A stretch of DNA of 64,000 nucleotides from Opitutaceae bacterium (GCA_003151495.1 PLXR01000161.1:189-64188); one strand, 5' to 3'; shown: positions 50,611 through 60,439, counted from the stretch's first letter. Numbers and translations are program-made. The notes: generated by a model from the letters alone, not told the origin.

Positions 50611-51444
50611 TTGGGAATCTTGCACTCGAACAGCAGCCCACTCTCCAGGTTGGCGGGCCTATTGACGCTCGGATGGTCGGACTCCCCGGGCGGGCGTTCG
50701 CTGCTGCGCCGAACGGCCAGCCGATCCATTCGCATTGCCCTTCGGATGCGCAGCCGGGATTTTACCCCGGGAACCTTGAAATCTGCCCTCATAATCTCGC
50801 CCCATCCGGACGACGAATCCCTGGGCTGCGGCGGCACCGCGGCTCTGCTAAGCCGGTCTGGAGTGCGCGTGTCCGTATTGTTCGTGACGGACGGCGGCGG
50901 CTCCCATCCGGGCCATACCACCCTCTCGCCCTCCAAGATAGCCGTGATCCGCAGAGAGGAAGCTTGCTCCGCAGCCGATGCCCTCGGCATCGACCTGAGG
51001 AACGTCACCTTTCTTGGGGCGGAGGACGGGACCCTCGGCGGCCTCGATGAGGGTGGCGGCAAAGCGATCGCTGACCGGCTCGAGGGGCTCCTCCGGCGGG
51101 CAAGGCCCGACACCGTTCTCTTGCCATGCCGGCGCGACGGCAGCTCGGAGCACGAGGCGACATTCATCCTTTTTCAGGCGGCAATGCGGCGATCCGGAGG
51201 CCTCCCGCGCGTCCTGGAGTTTCCAGTCTGGGCGTGGCGCAATCCTCTCCGGCTCCTGCGGCCCATGATCTCGAGCCGCACCGTGTGGCGTGTTCGGTAT
51301 CCGGGAATGATGGAGGTCAAGAGGCGGGCGCTCGGCTCGCACGCGTCGCAGGTCCTCCCGCTGCCACCCGACCCGAGGCCGGCGCTCCCCCCTGATTTCG
51401 TCGCCGAGTTCCAAGTGCCGGAGGAGTTCCTCTTCGAGCGATGA
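50611..51444 (+). CDS. PIG-L family deacetylase
   Basis: 277 residues if started at TTG 50611; ATG at residue 46 is the alternative. Zinc-dependent N-deacetylase of GlcNAc-type sugars. The metal motif is LIISPHPDDESLGCGGTAAL (HPDDE). RREEACSAADALGI and the later SSEHEATFILF supply further metal and catalytic residues. LLPCRRDGS lies between. It probably deacetylates an amino sugar of the glycan or its precursor. The stop overlaps the next start as ATGA. Confidence 0.92.
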   Translation: MGILHSNSSPLSRLAGLLTLGWSDSPGGRSLLRRTASRSIRIALRMRSRDFTPGTLKSALIISPHPDDESLGCGGTAALLSRSGVRVSVLFVTDGGGSHPGHTTLSPSKIAVIRREEACSAADALGIDLRNVTFLGAEDGTLGGLDEGGGKAIADRLEGLLRRARPDTVLLPCRRDGSSEHEATFILFQAAMRRSGGLPRVLEFPVWAWRNPLRLLRPMISSRTVWRVRYPGMMEVKRRALGSHASQVLPLPPDPRPALPPDFVAEFQVPEEFLFER

Positions 51445-52781
51445 CGGCCCAAGACCTCCAGGCAGCGCGCAGGAAGGTGCTGATCGTTTCGCCGCACTTT
51501 GCGCCCATAAATGCGCCTGACATGCAGCGCGTCCGGATGGCGCTGCCCTACCTCAGGGACAATGGATGGGAGCCTGTCGTCCTCGCCGTGTCCCCCGAGT
51601 CTGTCGAGGGCGGCGTGCTTGAACCGCTTCTGGAGGGGACGTATCCCGCCGACATCCGTATCGTGCGGGTTAAGGGGATACCGGCGCGGCTCACCCGGCT
51701 CGTGGGAGTCGGCAGCCTCTGGTGGCGCTGCAACCGCGCGCTGAACAAGGCCGGCGAGAAGCTCTTGGGATGCGAGCGGTTTGACCTGGTCTTCTTCAGC
51801 ACGACCCAATTCGGCGCATTCTCCCTGGGCCCGCGTTGGAAGAGGAAGTTCGGCGTTCCCTACGTGCTCGACTACCAGGACCCATGGATAAACGAATACT
51901 ACAAGAACACGGGAACCCGGCCCCCGGGGGGCAAGCTCAAGTTCGGAATTTCCCAATGGAGCGCGAGGCGGGCGGAGCCGAAGGCCCTGAGGGGTGCTTC
52001 GGAGGTGATCGCCGTCTCCAGCGCCTACGGAGAGACGCTGAAGAAGCACTACCCCTGGTTCGACCCGAAGACGGTCAAGTTCCTGCCCTTCGGGGCCTCG
52101 GAGGCCGACTTGGCGGTCGCCCGGACGCACCGGCCGACCGATCCGGTCGTCGATTTCGACGACGGGTACATCCATCACGTCTACACGGGCCGGTGCGGTC
52201 CGGATATGACCACCGCCTTGAAGATCCTCTTCCGCGCGTTCAAGCATTTCCTCCTCCTAAGGCCCGATGAGGCAAAGCGAATTCGCTTCCATTTCATAGG
52301 AACGGACTATGCGCCCCGCCCCTTCGGCCGCGAGTGGGTCATTCCAACCGCCGCGGCAGAGGACGTCGGTGCCTACGTCTCTGAATGCTGCTACCGGGTT
52401 CCGTATTTTGACGCCCTCTACTACCTGACCCGGGCAGATGCATTGATTGCGATTGGCTCCAACGATCCCACCTACAGCGCATCCAAGATCTTCTCGTATG
52501 TTCTCGCCCGAAGGCCGCTTCTCGTCGTCTTTCACCGCGACAGTCCCGTATTGGCGTTGGCCAATGCGATGAAGTGCGGCCAGCGTTACTCGTTCTCCGG
52601 TGACAAAGATGTGGAGCGCGTCGCCGTCTCTGTCGCGGAAGAATGGTTTGGTGAGGGAAAGATGGGCCAGCTCGTCGAGGCCGACCTTTCGGCATTCTTC
52701 CCCTATTCCGCAAAGAGCATGACGAAGGAGCTCGCCAAGTCCTTTGACGAGGCCCTCGAGGCAAAGGCCTCAAGCACATGA
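51441..52781 (+). CDS. Glycosyltransferase family 4-like
   Basis: 446 residues. It begins KVLIVSPHFAPINAPDMQRVRM and VLDYQDPWINEYYKNTGTR, as in WbuB-like enzymes acting on surface polysaccharides. VIAVSSAYGETLKKHYPW is at the domain hinge. The C-terminal half has SKIFSYVLARRPLLVVFH as the donor-site region. The stop overlaps the next start as ATGA. Confidence 0.88.
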   Translation: MTAQDLQAARRKVLIVSPHFAPINAPDMQRVRMALPYLRDNGWEPVVLAVSPESVEGGVLEPLLEGTYPADIRIVRVKGIPARLTRLVGVGSLWWRCNRALNKAGEKLLGCERFDLVFFSTTQFGAFSLGPRWKRKFGVPYVLDYQDPWINEYYKNTGTRPPGGKLKFGISQWSARRAEPKALRGASEVIAVSSAYGETLKKHYPWFDPKTVKFLPFGASEADLAVARTHRPTDPVVDFDDGYIHHVYTGRCGPDMTTALKILFRAFKHFLLLRPDEAKRIRFHFIGTDYAPRPFGREWVIPTAAAEDVGAYVSECCYRVPYFDALYYLTRADALIAIGSNDPTYSASKIFSYVLARRPLLVVFHRDSPVLALANAMKCGQRYSFSGDKDVERVAVSVAEEWFGEGKMGQLVEADLSAFFPYSAKSMTKELAKSFDEALEAKASST

Positions 52782-53980
52782 GCAGCCCATCAAAGGGAGG
52801 GTCGCGTCTCGCCGTGGTCCTCTCCCACCCGACCCAGTACTACAGTCCCTGGTTTCGCAGCCTCGCGGGCCTGGGCCAGGTCGAGCTGAAAGTGTTTTAC
52901 CTCTGGGATTTTGGCGTGCGCGCCCAGGTTGACCGGGGCTTCAAGGCGGCCGTGAAGTGGGATGTGGATCTACTTTCAGGCTACTCGCATGAGTTTGTCC
53001 CCAACGTCGCCCGGGATCCTGGCACGCACCACTTTTTCGGACTTCGAAATCCCGGCCTGAGCGCCGCCCTGGCGCAATGGAACCCGGCAGCGGTCCTCAT
53101 GTTCGGCTACAAATGGTACAGCCACGTGCGGGTGATGCTATGGGCCCGGTCCGCCGGCGTGCCCCTGATTTTCCGGGGTGACTCGCACTTTATCGGGAGG
53201 CCGAGGCCAGGCGCGGTGCGCACGCTGCTAATGCGGATCATCTACCGGCAGTTTGCAGCCGTGACCTTCGTGGGTGCGGCCAACAGAGGCTACTTCTCGG
53301 CCCTGGGCGTACCTGACGGTCGCCTTTTCTTCGCACCCCATTCGGTCGACGGCGCGCTTTTTGACAGCGCCAACCCGGCATACAAAGAGGAAGCCGCGGC
53401 TCTGCGAGCGAGGCTGGCCCTGCCCCCGGGAACCCGGGTTTTCCTCTTTGCGGGAAAGCTCATCCCGGAAAAGCAGCCCCGGGAGCTCCTTGATGCTTTC
53501 CTGGCGTTGGGACGACCGGACACCGCGCTGGTCTTTGTCGGGGAGGGTCCCGAGAAGGAGGGACTCCAGGCGGCGTGCCGTTCCGGGGCCGAACCCCTGG
53601 TCAGGTTCCTGCCGTTCGCCAACCAATCCGAGATGCCTTCGCGCTATCTCATGGCGGACGTCTTCGTGCTGCCCTCGAGGGGACTCTACGAGACGTGGGG
53701 ACTTGCGGTAAACGAAGCCATGCACATGGGCGTACCCTGTGTCGTGAGCGATCGCGTAGGGTGCCAGCAAGATCTGGTGACCGAGGGCGAGACGGGCTGG
53801 GTTTTTGCCTCCACCGACCCGTCCGGCCTGCAGAAGGCCCTTGGCGATGCCCTTGGGACCATCGAGTCACCCCTTCGCAAGTCCGAGATGTTGTCGGCTG
53901 TCCGAAAACGCATTTCCGCCTACACCTATACCCAGACGTCGGACGGCCTGATTGCGGCGCTTGCGAGCCTGGGAAGATAA
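52778..53980 (+). CDS. Glycosyltransferase family 4
   Basis: 400 residues. The N-terminal domain has LAVVLSHPTQYYSPWFRSLA and VKWDVDLLSGYSHEFVPN. The C-terminal domain has VFLFAGKLIPEKQPRELLDA, LVFVGEGPEKEGLQAA and VLPSRGLYETWGLAVNEAMHMG (E(x7)E). The start overlaps the previous stop. Confidence 0.93.
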   Translation: MSSPSKGGSRLAVVLSHPTQYYSPWFRSLAGLGQVELKVFYLWDFGVRAQVDRGFKAAVKWDVDLLSGYSHEFVPNVARDPGTHHFFGLRNPGLSAALAQWNPAAVLMFGYKWYSHVRVMLWARSAGVPLIFRGDSHFIGRPRPGAVRTLLMRIIYRQFAAVTFVGAANRGYFSALGVPDGRLFFAPHSVDGALFDSANPAYKEEAAALRARLALPPGTRVFLFAGKLIPEKQPRELLDAFLALGRPDTALVFVGEGPEKEGLQAACRSGAEPLVRFLPFANQSEMPSRYLMADVFVLPSRGLYETWGLAVNEAMHMGVPCVVSDRVGCQQDLVTEGETGWVFASTDPSGLQKALGDALGTIESPLRKSEMLSAVRKRISAYTYTQTSDGLIAALASLGR

Positions 53981-54003
53981 CTTCAGCATCACAGCCTACC
54001 CAT

Positions 54004-55158
54004 TTGCGTATAGCCATAGTGACAGGTTTTTTCCTTCCCGTACCCGCCGTGCGCGGCGGGGCAACCGAGAAGATTTGGAGCGGCCTCGCCCCCATGTTCG
54101 CGGCCGCCGGGCATTCGGTGACGATGGTATCCCGCTCCTGGCCCACCCAGGCCGAAAAGGAGACAAAGGACGGAGTCGCCCATATCCGCCTTCCGGGCTT
54201 CGAGCACACCCGACTCCTGCCCGTGAATCTCATCCTCGATTTCATCTGGGGAATCCGAGCTGGCTGGGCCCTGCCCGACGGGGACGTAGTCATATGCAAC
54301 ACGGTCAGCCTTCCCGCATGGCTCCCTTGGCTAAGGCCTTCGACGGGACGCGTCGCCGTGCTGGTCGGCCGGCTGCCAAAGGGACAGATACCGCTCTACG
54401 GCCGGGTAGCACGGCTCTACGCCCCTACACGCGCCGTGGCATCTCGTATCGGCGAGGCGGCGCCGTCGGCCTCCGCTCGGACAAGAGTCGTCGGGTATCC
54501 CATCGACTGGACGCTCCTAAGCGGCTCCCCGCCCCGGAGCGAAAGGCCGGTCACCATCGGCTTCGTGGGCCGACTGCATCCGGAGAAAGGGATCGAGCTC
54601 CTGCTTCGCGCTGCGCGAGAGCTTGCGGACCGAGCCGGGCTGCCCGAGTGGAGGATCGTCCTCATGGGACCGTCTTCCGTCGGGGACGGCGGAGGGGGCC
54701 GCGAATGGGTCCGGTCGCTTGACGAGGAATTCAGGCCCTCGCTAGGTGACAGGCTGGTCTGGCTGGACCCAGAATTCGACCCGCCTCGACTCGCAAAGGC
54801 CTACGGCGCGCTGGACATATTCTGCTATCCGAGTCTGTCGGACAGGGGTGAGACCTTCGGGGTGGCGGTCGCGGAGGCCATGGCTTCGGGATGTGCCGCC
54901 GTTGTCTCCTCCCTGGACTGCTTCGCGGATCTGGTGGTCGATGGGCAGACGGGCGTGGTTTTCGACCACCGTGGGCCCGGTGCGCCGTCGCGCCTCGCGG
55001 ACTGCCTCCAAAGGTTGGTGGCGGACGATGAGCTCAGGCGGTCCATGGCCGCAAAGGGCAAGATGCACGTCCGCCGGTTCGACTTTGCCGAGATATGCCG
55101 GTTCATCCTCAGCGACCTGTCCGAATTGACGGGCGCTGGGACAAAAAACCCCCAATAG
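54004..55158 (+). CDS. Glycosyltransferase family 4
   Basis: 384 residues if started at TTG 54004, the first start-like codon before the conserved RIAIVTGFFLPVPAVRGG; no ATG or GTG lies between this and the preceding stop. The domain linker has LYAPTRAVASRI. The donor half has VTIGFVGRLHPEKGIELLLR, WRIVLMGPSSVGDG and DIFCYPSLSDRGETFGVAVAEAMASG. The gap to the next gene is seven bases. Confidence 0.9.
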   Translation: MRIAIVTGFFLPVPAVRGGATEKIWSGLAPMFAAAGHSVTMVSRSWPTQAEKETKDGVAHIRLPGFEHTRLLPVNLILDFIWGIRAGWALPDGDVVICNTVSLPAWLPWLRPSTGRVAVLVGRLPKGQIPLYGRVARLYAPTRAVASRIGEAAPSASARTRVVGYPIDWTLLSGSPPRSERPVTIGFVGRLHPEKGIELLLRAARELADRAGLPEWRIVLMGPSSVGDGGGGREWVRSLDEEFRPSLGDRLVWLDPEFDPPRLAKAYGALDIFCYPSLSDRGETFGVAVAEAMASGCAAVVSSLDCFADLVVDGQTGVVFDHRGPGAPSRLADCLQRLVADDELRRSMAAKGKMHVRRFDFAEICRFILSDLSELTGAGTKNPQ

Positions 55159-55165
55159 TCCGACC

Positions 55166-55732
55166 ATGGCCAGCGAAGACCCATATCTGGGCCGGGGATG
55201 CTCCACGCCGTTCACGCGACGCGAGAACACGGAGCGAATGCTTTGGTGCGTTGTCCAGGCAACCCTGTTCCGCCTGAGCCCGCGGCCCTGCCACCGTTTC
55301 CGGGCCCGTCTTCTCAGGCTCTTCGGCTCGGACATCGCCAACCCGGGCAAGGTCGTCATATTCCCGACTGCATCGATCGTGTTCCCCTCCAAGCTCTCGC
55401 TGGCCCCCCGGGCGATGATCGGTCCCAACGTCGTGGTCTACAATCTGGCGCCCATCTCATTGGCCCGGGGCGCCAACATCAGCCAGAACTGCCACCTATG
55501 CGCAGGGACGCATGACTATTCCCGGTGGGAGATGCCTCTGGTCGCCAAGCCGATCACCATCGGGGAGAATGCCTGGGTCGCGGCCGACGTCTTCGTGGGA
55601 CCCGGGGTCTCGATCGGCGAACTTTGCGTCGTCGGGGCGCGATCGGTCGTCGTAAAAGACCTTCCGCCCCGGACCCTCTGCGCGGGCAACCCCTGTCGCG
55701 TCATTAGGGAGAGGATCATGCCCACATCGTGA
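55166..55732 (+). CDS. Hexapeptide-repeat acetyltransferase (WcaF-like)
   Basis: 188 residues. WcaF-type layout with an N-terminal helical part (MLWCVVQATLFRLSPRP, FRARLLRLFGSDIA), then hexapeptide strands (LAPRAMIGPNVVVYNLAPIS), and the His motif CAGTHDYSRWEMPLV. KPITIGENAWVAADVFVGPG and AGNPCRVIRERI end the beta-helix. It probably acetylates a glycan sugar. The stop overlaps the next start as GTGA. Confidence 0.9.
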   Translation: MASEDPYLGRGCSTPFTRRENTERMLWCVVQATLFRLSPRPCHRFRARLLRLFGSDIANPGKVVIFPTASIVFPSKLSLAPRAMIGPNVVVYNLAPISLARGANISQNCHLCAGTHDYSRWEMPLVAKPITIGENAWVAADVFVGPGVSIGELCVVGARSVVVKDLPPRTLCAGNPCRVIRERIMPTS

Positions 55733-56865
55733 AGCTTTGCCACATAGTGCCCAGTCTTGAGGCCCGCCACGGGGGACCGAGCAGGTCGGTCCTTGGGCTG
55801 GCCACAGCCCTTGCGGCGTGCGGGAACGAAGTGGAACTGCTGACCACGGACACCTCGGACCCATGGCGCCGGGTCGAGGGAAACCTTGAGGTGAGGGCAT
55901 TCGGGCGGGATTGGCCGAGGTCGATCTGCGGCTCCGCCGGCATGCGAAGGCACCTCCGCGCAGGCGGATTCGACCTGATCCATCACCACTCCATCTGGCT
56001 CCGAACGCTCGACTACGCGCACCGCGCCGCCCGGAGGGCCTCGGTTCCGCTCGTGGTTTCCCCGCGAGGAATGATGGATCCGTGGGCCTGGAAGCACCAC
56101 AACCGGCGAAAAAGCCTCGCGAGGAACCTCATTCATCCCGGAGCGTTTGAGGCAGTTTCAGGATGGCATGCCACCAGCGAGGAGGAGGCGAGAAGCATCT
56201 CGTCGCTGGGATTCAAGCAGCCCGTCTGCGTCGCGCCCAACGGCGTAGCGGCCCCCACCGACGAAGAACTTGCCGCCGCGGAGGTGCACTGGCGCCAGCT
56301 GGTGCCGGTGTCCAGCGAGCGGCCTGTCGCCCTATTCTACTCAAGATTCCATCAGAAGAAACGGCTGCTCGAGCTTGTCGACGCCTGGCTCGAACAGGGG
56401 CCCGAGGATTGGCTCCTTCTGGTCGTGGGAATCCCGGAGGACTACACACCGGCGATGATCGAGAACTATGTGCTCAGGGCGGGCAAATCCGGGCGTGTCC
56501 GCGCCTACGACGGGATCGGGCACCCGCCTCCCTACGCCATTGCGTCGCTGTTCCTCCTGCCGTCCCACGGCGAGAACTTCGGGATGTCGATCGCCGAGGC
56601 CCTGGCGTGCGGGGTTCCCGCCCTCGTCACGGACACGACGCCCTGGTCCGGATTGAACGAGACGGGAGCGGGGTGGTGCCTTCCATGGAAGGACTACGGG
56701 CCGGCTATCCGGCGGGCGACCTCGGAGGGCGTGGACGCGTTGCGGAAGAGGGGCGAGATCGGACGCGAATGGGTGCTCAGGGACTATTCCTGGGGGAAGG
56801 CGGCCAGTATCCTGTCGGAGTTTTACACCGCGATCGGTGCGGGCTCTGGCGCCCAAAAGCCGTGA
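55729..56865 (+). CDS. Glycosyltransferase family 4
   Basis: 378 residues from GTG 55729. It begins LCHIVPSLEARHGGPSRSVLG, with IHHHSIWLRTLDYAHRAAR and SPRGMMDPWAWKHHNRRK typical of a WcaI/colanic-acid-like subgroup. The linker has GWHATSEEEARSISSLG. The donor half has VALFYSRFHQKKRLLELVDA and LPSHGENFGMSIAEALACGVP. The stop overlaps the next start as GTGA. Confidence 0.93.
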   Translation: MKLCHIVPSLEARHGGPSRSVLGLATALAACGNEVELLTTDTSDPWRRVEGNLEVRAFGRDWPRSICGSAGMRRHLRAGGFDLIHHHSIWLRTLDYAHRAARRASVPLVVSPRGMMDPWAWKHHNRRKSLARNLIHPGAFEAVSGWHATSEEEARSISSLGFKQPVCVAPNGVAAPTDEELAAAEVHWRQLVPVSSERPVALFYSRFHQKKRLLELVDAWLEQGPEDWLLLVVGIPEDYTPAMIENYVLRAGKSGRVRAYDGIGHPPPYAIASLFLLPSHGENFGMSIAEALACGVPALVTDTTPWSGLNETGAGWCLPWKDYGPAIRRATSEGVDALRKRGEIGREWVLRDYSWGKAASILSEFYTAIGAGSGAQKP

Positions 56866-58286
56866 GAGGCGATACCCGCGGGAATGCGCCGACCGGGCTG
56901 GAACTGGCCGTAGCCGCCCAGATCACGGTCTTTCTCATCGGAGTCTCGTGGGCGTTCGGCGGCAACGCCGACTGGGTGAGGACGCCGATCTCGATCTGGG
57001 GATCGCTTGGAACAGGGCTCACGCTTGTGATCGTTGCCGCCAGGGGACACCGCGGGCGGATCATCCCCGGGAGTCTGGCATGGGCCCTGCCCGTTCTCGT
57101 TCTCTGCGCCCTGGTGCTCCTTTCGTGCCTGACCCCCGGCTACCGGCGAATGGCCTCGGAGGGGGGGGCGTTCCTGATGCCGCTGAACGTCCCCTGGTGG
57201 GTCCCCAGCGCGGCCCTTCCAGGGGTCACGCTGAGCGCCCTCTGGCTCTTCAGCGGAATCTATTTCTCGGCCTTCAATCTCGCGCTCGCGGTCAGGGACA
57301 GGGGCGTGATACGGATGGTTCTCGCGGTTGCCGTGGGCAACGCCCTCGTCCTCGCGGTATTTGGCACGATCCAGAAGCTCGTCGGTTCCGGAGGGATCTA
57401 CTTCGGGGCCATCAGGTCACCCCAGGACTATTTCTTCGCGTCGTTCGTCTATGACAACCATTGGGGCGCATTCATGATCCTGATGATAGGCGCATGCGCA
57501 GGTCTCACGCTCAGGTATGCGTTCGGCTCCCGGGGTGAGGGTTTCTTCCGCGGACCGTCATTTGCCGGGCTTGTGGCCGCTTCCCTTCTTGCGGTCTCGG
57601 TGCCCCTCAGCGGGTCAAGGGCGTGCACGCTCATGCTCGGAATCCTGCTGGTTGTCGCCCTTTGGAAGGGCGCGCCAAAGATCGCCGACTCGCTAGGCGC
57701 CTCTGGCGCCGACCCGGCGCTCGCATTAGTGGGAATACTGCTCATGACCATTCTGGCAATATTCGGGGCGTGGATCGTCGCGGGCGACGTCGTCAGGAGC
57801 CGCGCCTCAATGGCAAAGGCGCAGATCGCCGCCATCGTCTCCCAGGGAGGCCTCGGGACCCGGGCGATCCTCTACCGCGACACCCTGCGCATGGCGCGGG
57901 AACGTCCGGCATTCGGCTGGGGGATGGGAAGCTTTCCATCGGTGTTCCCGCTCTACAACTCCCAGAAGCCCGGGATCGACCGGATTCCCGTCGTCTATCA
58001 TGACGCCCACTCGGACTGGCTCCAGTCGATTGCCGAGATCGGCTGCGTCGGCACGCTCCTGATAGGCGCCTCCGTCGCCCTGCCGGCGCGGGTCCTGTTC
58101 CGGAGGCACGTCTCAAAGCTCCCCTATTTCCTGGCTGCCGGATGCATCCTGGTCGCCGCCTATGCCTGGGTCGAGTTTCCCTTCGGCAATGTCGCGGTCG
58201 TGCTCGCATGGTGGCTCTGCTTCTTCAGCTCGGTTCAGTACCTTCGCCTTTCGGGGCACGCCGAGATGCTCCCGCGAGGAAGCTGA
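56862..58286 (+). CDS. O-antigen ligase/polymerase family protein (WaaL/Wzy_C)
   Basis: 474 residues from GTG 56862. About eleven membrane helices. The large periplasmic loop has YRDTLRMARERPAFGWGMGSF, then VVYHDAHSDWLQSIAEIG; the RP..G.G and H..(W/Y)L pattern is that of the Wzy_C domain of O-antigen ligases and polymerases. It would transfer finished polysaccharide to lipid A-core or extend it in the periplasm. Together with the 523-residue protein it gives the cluster two candidates for polymerase and ligase. Confidence 0.87.
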   Translation: MRGDTRGNAPTGLELAVAAQITVFLIGVSWAFGGNADWVRTPISIWGSLGTGLTLVIVAARGHRGRIIPGSLAWALPVLVLCALVLLSCLTPGYRRMASEGGAFLMPLNVPWWVPSAALPGVTLSALWLFSGIYFSAFNLALAVRDRGVIRMVLAVAVGNALVLAVFGTIQKLVGSGGIYFGAIRSPQDYFFASFVYDNHWGAFMILMIGACAGLTLRYAFGSRGEGFFRGPSFAGLVAASLLAVSVPLSGSRACTLMLGILLVVALWKGAPKIADSLGASGADPALALVGILLMTILAIFGAWIVAGDVVRSRASMAKAQIAAIVSQGGLGTRAILYRDTLRMARERPAFGWGMGSFPSVFPLYNSQKPGIDRIPVVYHDAHSDWLQSIAEIGCVGTLLIGASVALPARVLFRRHVSKLPYFLAAGCILVAAYAWVEFPFGNVAVVLAWWLCFFSSVQYLRLSGHAEMLPRGS

Positions 58287-58289
58287 CCC

Positions 58290-59096
58290 ATGTATTCGGT
58301 CGTCATCCTCACCCTTAACGAGGAGCGGGCCCTGCCGGGTTGCCTCTCCTCACTTGCAGGCTGCAGCGACATTGTCGTGCTCGATTCCGGCTCGACCGAT
58401 CGCACCGTGGAGCTCGCGAAGGCGGCGGGCGCCAGGGTGTTCTTCAGGCCCTTCGATGACTTTGCCGGCCAGCGCAACTACGCACAGCGAGTCATCGGGT
58501 TCCGCCACCCCTGGGTATTCCATTTGGACGCCGACGAGCGCATGACTCCGGAGCTTGATGCGGAGTGCCGCCGATCCCTTTCGAGGAACGACCTCGACGG
58601 CTTCCGAGTGGCACCGAGAATGGTCTTTGAGGGTCGCTGGATTCCCCATTGCACCGACTATCCGGCCTTCCAGGCCCGCTTCGTCAGGGCGCCCGGGTTC
58701 GAGTTCATCCAGGTCGGGCACGGACAGCGCGAGGCATTGGGCATGCGCCTTGAGAACCTGCGAGAGGGATACATCCACGACACGTTCATCTACGGACGTG
58801 ATGCATGGCTGGAGAAGCACCGCGCCTACGCGAGGTCCGAGGCCATGGGCCTGCTCGAGGAGGGAAACGCCGTGAGGTGGGGCCTCCTGTTCTCCACGAA
58901 CCCGCTGGTGAGGCGCAGGGCCCTGAAGAGAGTGAGCTTCATCCTTCCCTGGCGCCCCGCACTCCGTTTCGTGTACCAATATTTCCTGCGCGGGGGCTTC
59001 CTTGATGGGAAGCAGGGATTGCGCTATTGCCTGCTTCTTTCACGATACGAGGGCTTCATCGCGGACGAGATCACCAAACTGAGACGAGAAACCTGA
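58290..59096 (+). CDS. Glycosyltransferase family 2 (WaaE/KdtX-like)
   Basis: 268 residues. The GT-A domain has YSVVILTLNEERALPGCLSSL, IVVLDSGSTDRTVELAKAAG, FAGQRNYAQRVIGFRHPW and DxD in FHLDADERMTPEL. This arrangement is that of WaaE/LgtF-like LPS core beta-glucosyltransferases. The C-terminal half has LPWRPALRFVYQYFLRGGFLDG, as in that family. The stop shares one base with the next start (TGATG). Confidence 0.93.
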   Translation: MYSVVILTLNEERALPGCLSSLAGCSDIVVLDSGSTDRTVELAKAAGARVFFRPFDDFAGQRNYAQRVIGFRHPWVFHLDADERMTPELDAECRRSLSRNDLDGFRVAPRMVFEGRWIPHCTDYPAFQARFVRAPGFEFIQVGHGQREALGMRLENLREGYIHDTFIYGRDAWLEKHRAYARSEAMGLLEEGNAVRWGLLFSTNPLVRRRALKRVSFILPWRPALRFVYQYFLRGGFLDGKQGLRYCLLLSRYEGFIADEITKLRRET

Positions 59097-60439
59097 TGCT
59101 GGCCACCAATCCGAACCGCAGGATACCGCTGCTCCTCCTCGCATCCGACCTGGTGTCCGTTGTGCTCGTGTTCAACCTGGTCAGCTACATGCGCGGCGTG
59201 GGTGCCGAGCCCTTCGTCTGGGCGCTGACCGGTCCCGCGATCGTCTTCTTCGTCTCGGTCCAGCTGATCGACGGCTATGGGGCGCGGGCCGACATGCTAA
59301 GCGTGGACTACTCCAGCAGCCACCTCATCGCCTCGTTCTCCGCATGCATCGCTACACTCCTGCTGACATTCGTCTTCATTCCCGCGGGGTTCGAGCTCCA
59401 GGCCAGCCGTGCGGTCATCCTCCTCAGTTTCGGGTTTCTGGGCCCCCTCACCCTCGCATATCGGCGGGTGATCTACGGGAGGACGGCCGTCGCGCGCAAC
59501 GAGCGGAGCATAGTCTTTGTGGGTGAGAAGGCGGATTTCGACGTTTTCGACGCCGAGTGTGAGAGGATGGGGACCCGGGCGCCCCGAACCCATGCGGACA
59601 CCTCGGTCGGGTTCGACTCGTTCGAGCGGGTCCTCGACTCGATCGCATCGTCGAGGATTCTTGTGGAGGCGATCGTTATCAAGGAATCCGGACGGGAGCT
59701 GCCGGCGGACCTCCCGTTGAAGCTGGTCCAGCTCTACTTCGACGGCACCCCGACCTACACCCTCGAGTTCTTCCATCAGGTGTACTGGAGGAAGATCCCC
59801 CTCTATCGGATAAATCCGGTGTGGCTCTTCCAGGAGGGTTTCCAGATCGCGAGGGAGCCCGTCTTCGAGCGCCTGAAGAGGATGTCGGACATCGTCCTTT
59901 CGGTGCTGGGGTTGGTGCTCTCGGCCCCGTTCATCGCCCTGGCGGCGGTTGCCATCAAGCTGGACGACGGCGGCAGCGTCTTTTTCCGCCAGACTCGGAT
60001 CGGGCGGCACCGGGTCCCGTTCATGCTGATCAAGCTCCGCACGATGGGCGAGGCTGCCGCGTCGGGAGACCCCTATACGAGGAAGGACGACGTGCGCATC
60101 ACGCGGATCGGGCGGCTGCTCAGGTCCGCGCGTCTTGACGAATTCCCGCAGCTTTGGAACGTGCTGCGCGGACAGATGAGCCTGATCGGCCCGCGAGCGG
60201 AATGGGACCGCCTGGTCAGCCAGTACGAGCGGGAGATCCCGAGCTATCATTTCCGCCACCTCGTTAAGCCCGGGATAACGGGCTGGGCCCAGGTGAACTA
60301 CCGCTACGGAACCGGGGTCCAGGACACGCTCAGGAAACTCGAGTACGACCTCTACTACATCCGCAATTTCTCGTTCATGCTCGATGCGTCGATAGTGCTG
60401 AAGACCCTCCACGTAATGCTGCTTCAGAAAGGCCGCTGA
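59096..60439 (+). CDS. Polyprenyl-phosphate sugar phosphotransferase (WbaP/WcaJ type)
   Basis: 447 residues from ATG 59096. It primes the polysaccharide by placing a sugar-1-phosphate on undecaprenyl phosphate. Four N-terminal membrane helices (IPLLLLASDLVSVVLVFNLV and so on) are followed by a cytoplasmic Rossmann-like part. The catalytic bacterial-sugar-transferase domain starts at about 260: RLKRMSDIVLSVLGLVL (membrane hairpin), FFRQTRIGRHRVPFMLIKLRTM, RLDEFPQLWNVLRGQMSLIG and KPGITGWAQVNYRYG. It is the last polysaccharide gene of the cluster. Confidence 0.95.
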   Translation: MLATNPNRRIPLLLLASDLVSVVLVFNLVSYMRGVGAEPFVWALTGPAIVFFVSVQLIDGYGARADMLSVDYSSSHLIASFSACIATLLLTFVFIPAGFELQASRAVILLSFGFLGPLTLAYRRVIYGRTAVARNERSIVFVGEKADFDVFDAECERMGTRAPRTHADTSVGFDSFERVLDSIASSRILVEAIVIKESGRELPADLPLKLVQLYFDGTPTYTLEFFHQVYWRKIPLYRINPVWLFQEGFQIAREPVFERLKRMSDIVLSVLGLVLSAPFIALAAVAIKLDDGGSVFFRQTRIGRHRVPFMLIKLRTMGEAAASGDPYTRKDDVRITRIGRLLRSARLDEFPQLWNVLRGQMSLIGPRAEWDRLVSQYEREIPSYHFRHLVKPGITGWAQVNYRYGTGVQDTLRKLEYDLYYIRNFSFMLDASIVLKTLHVMLLQKGR

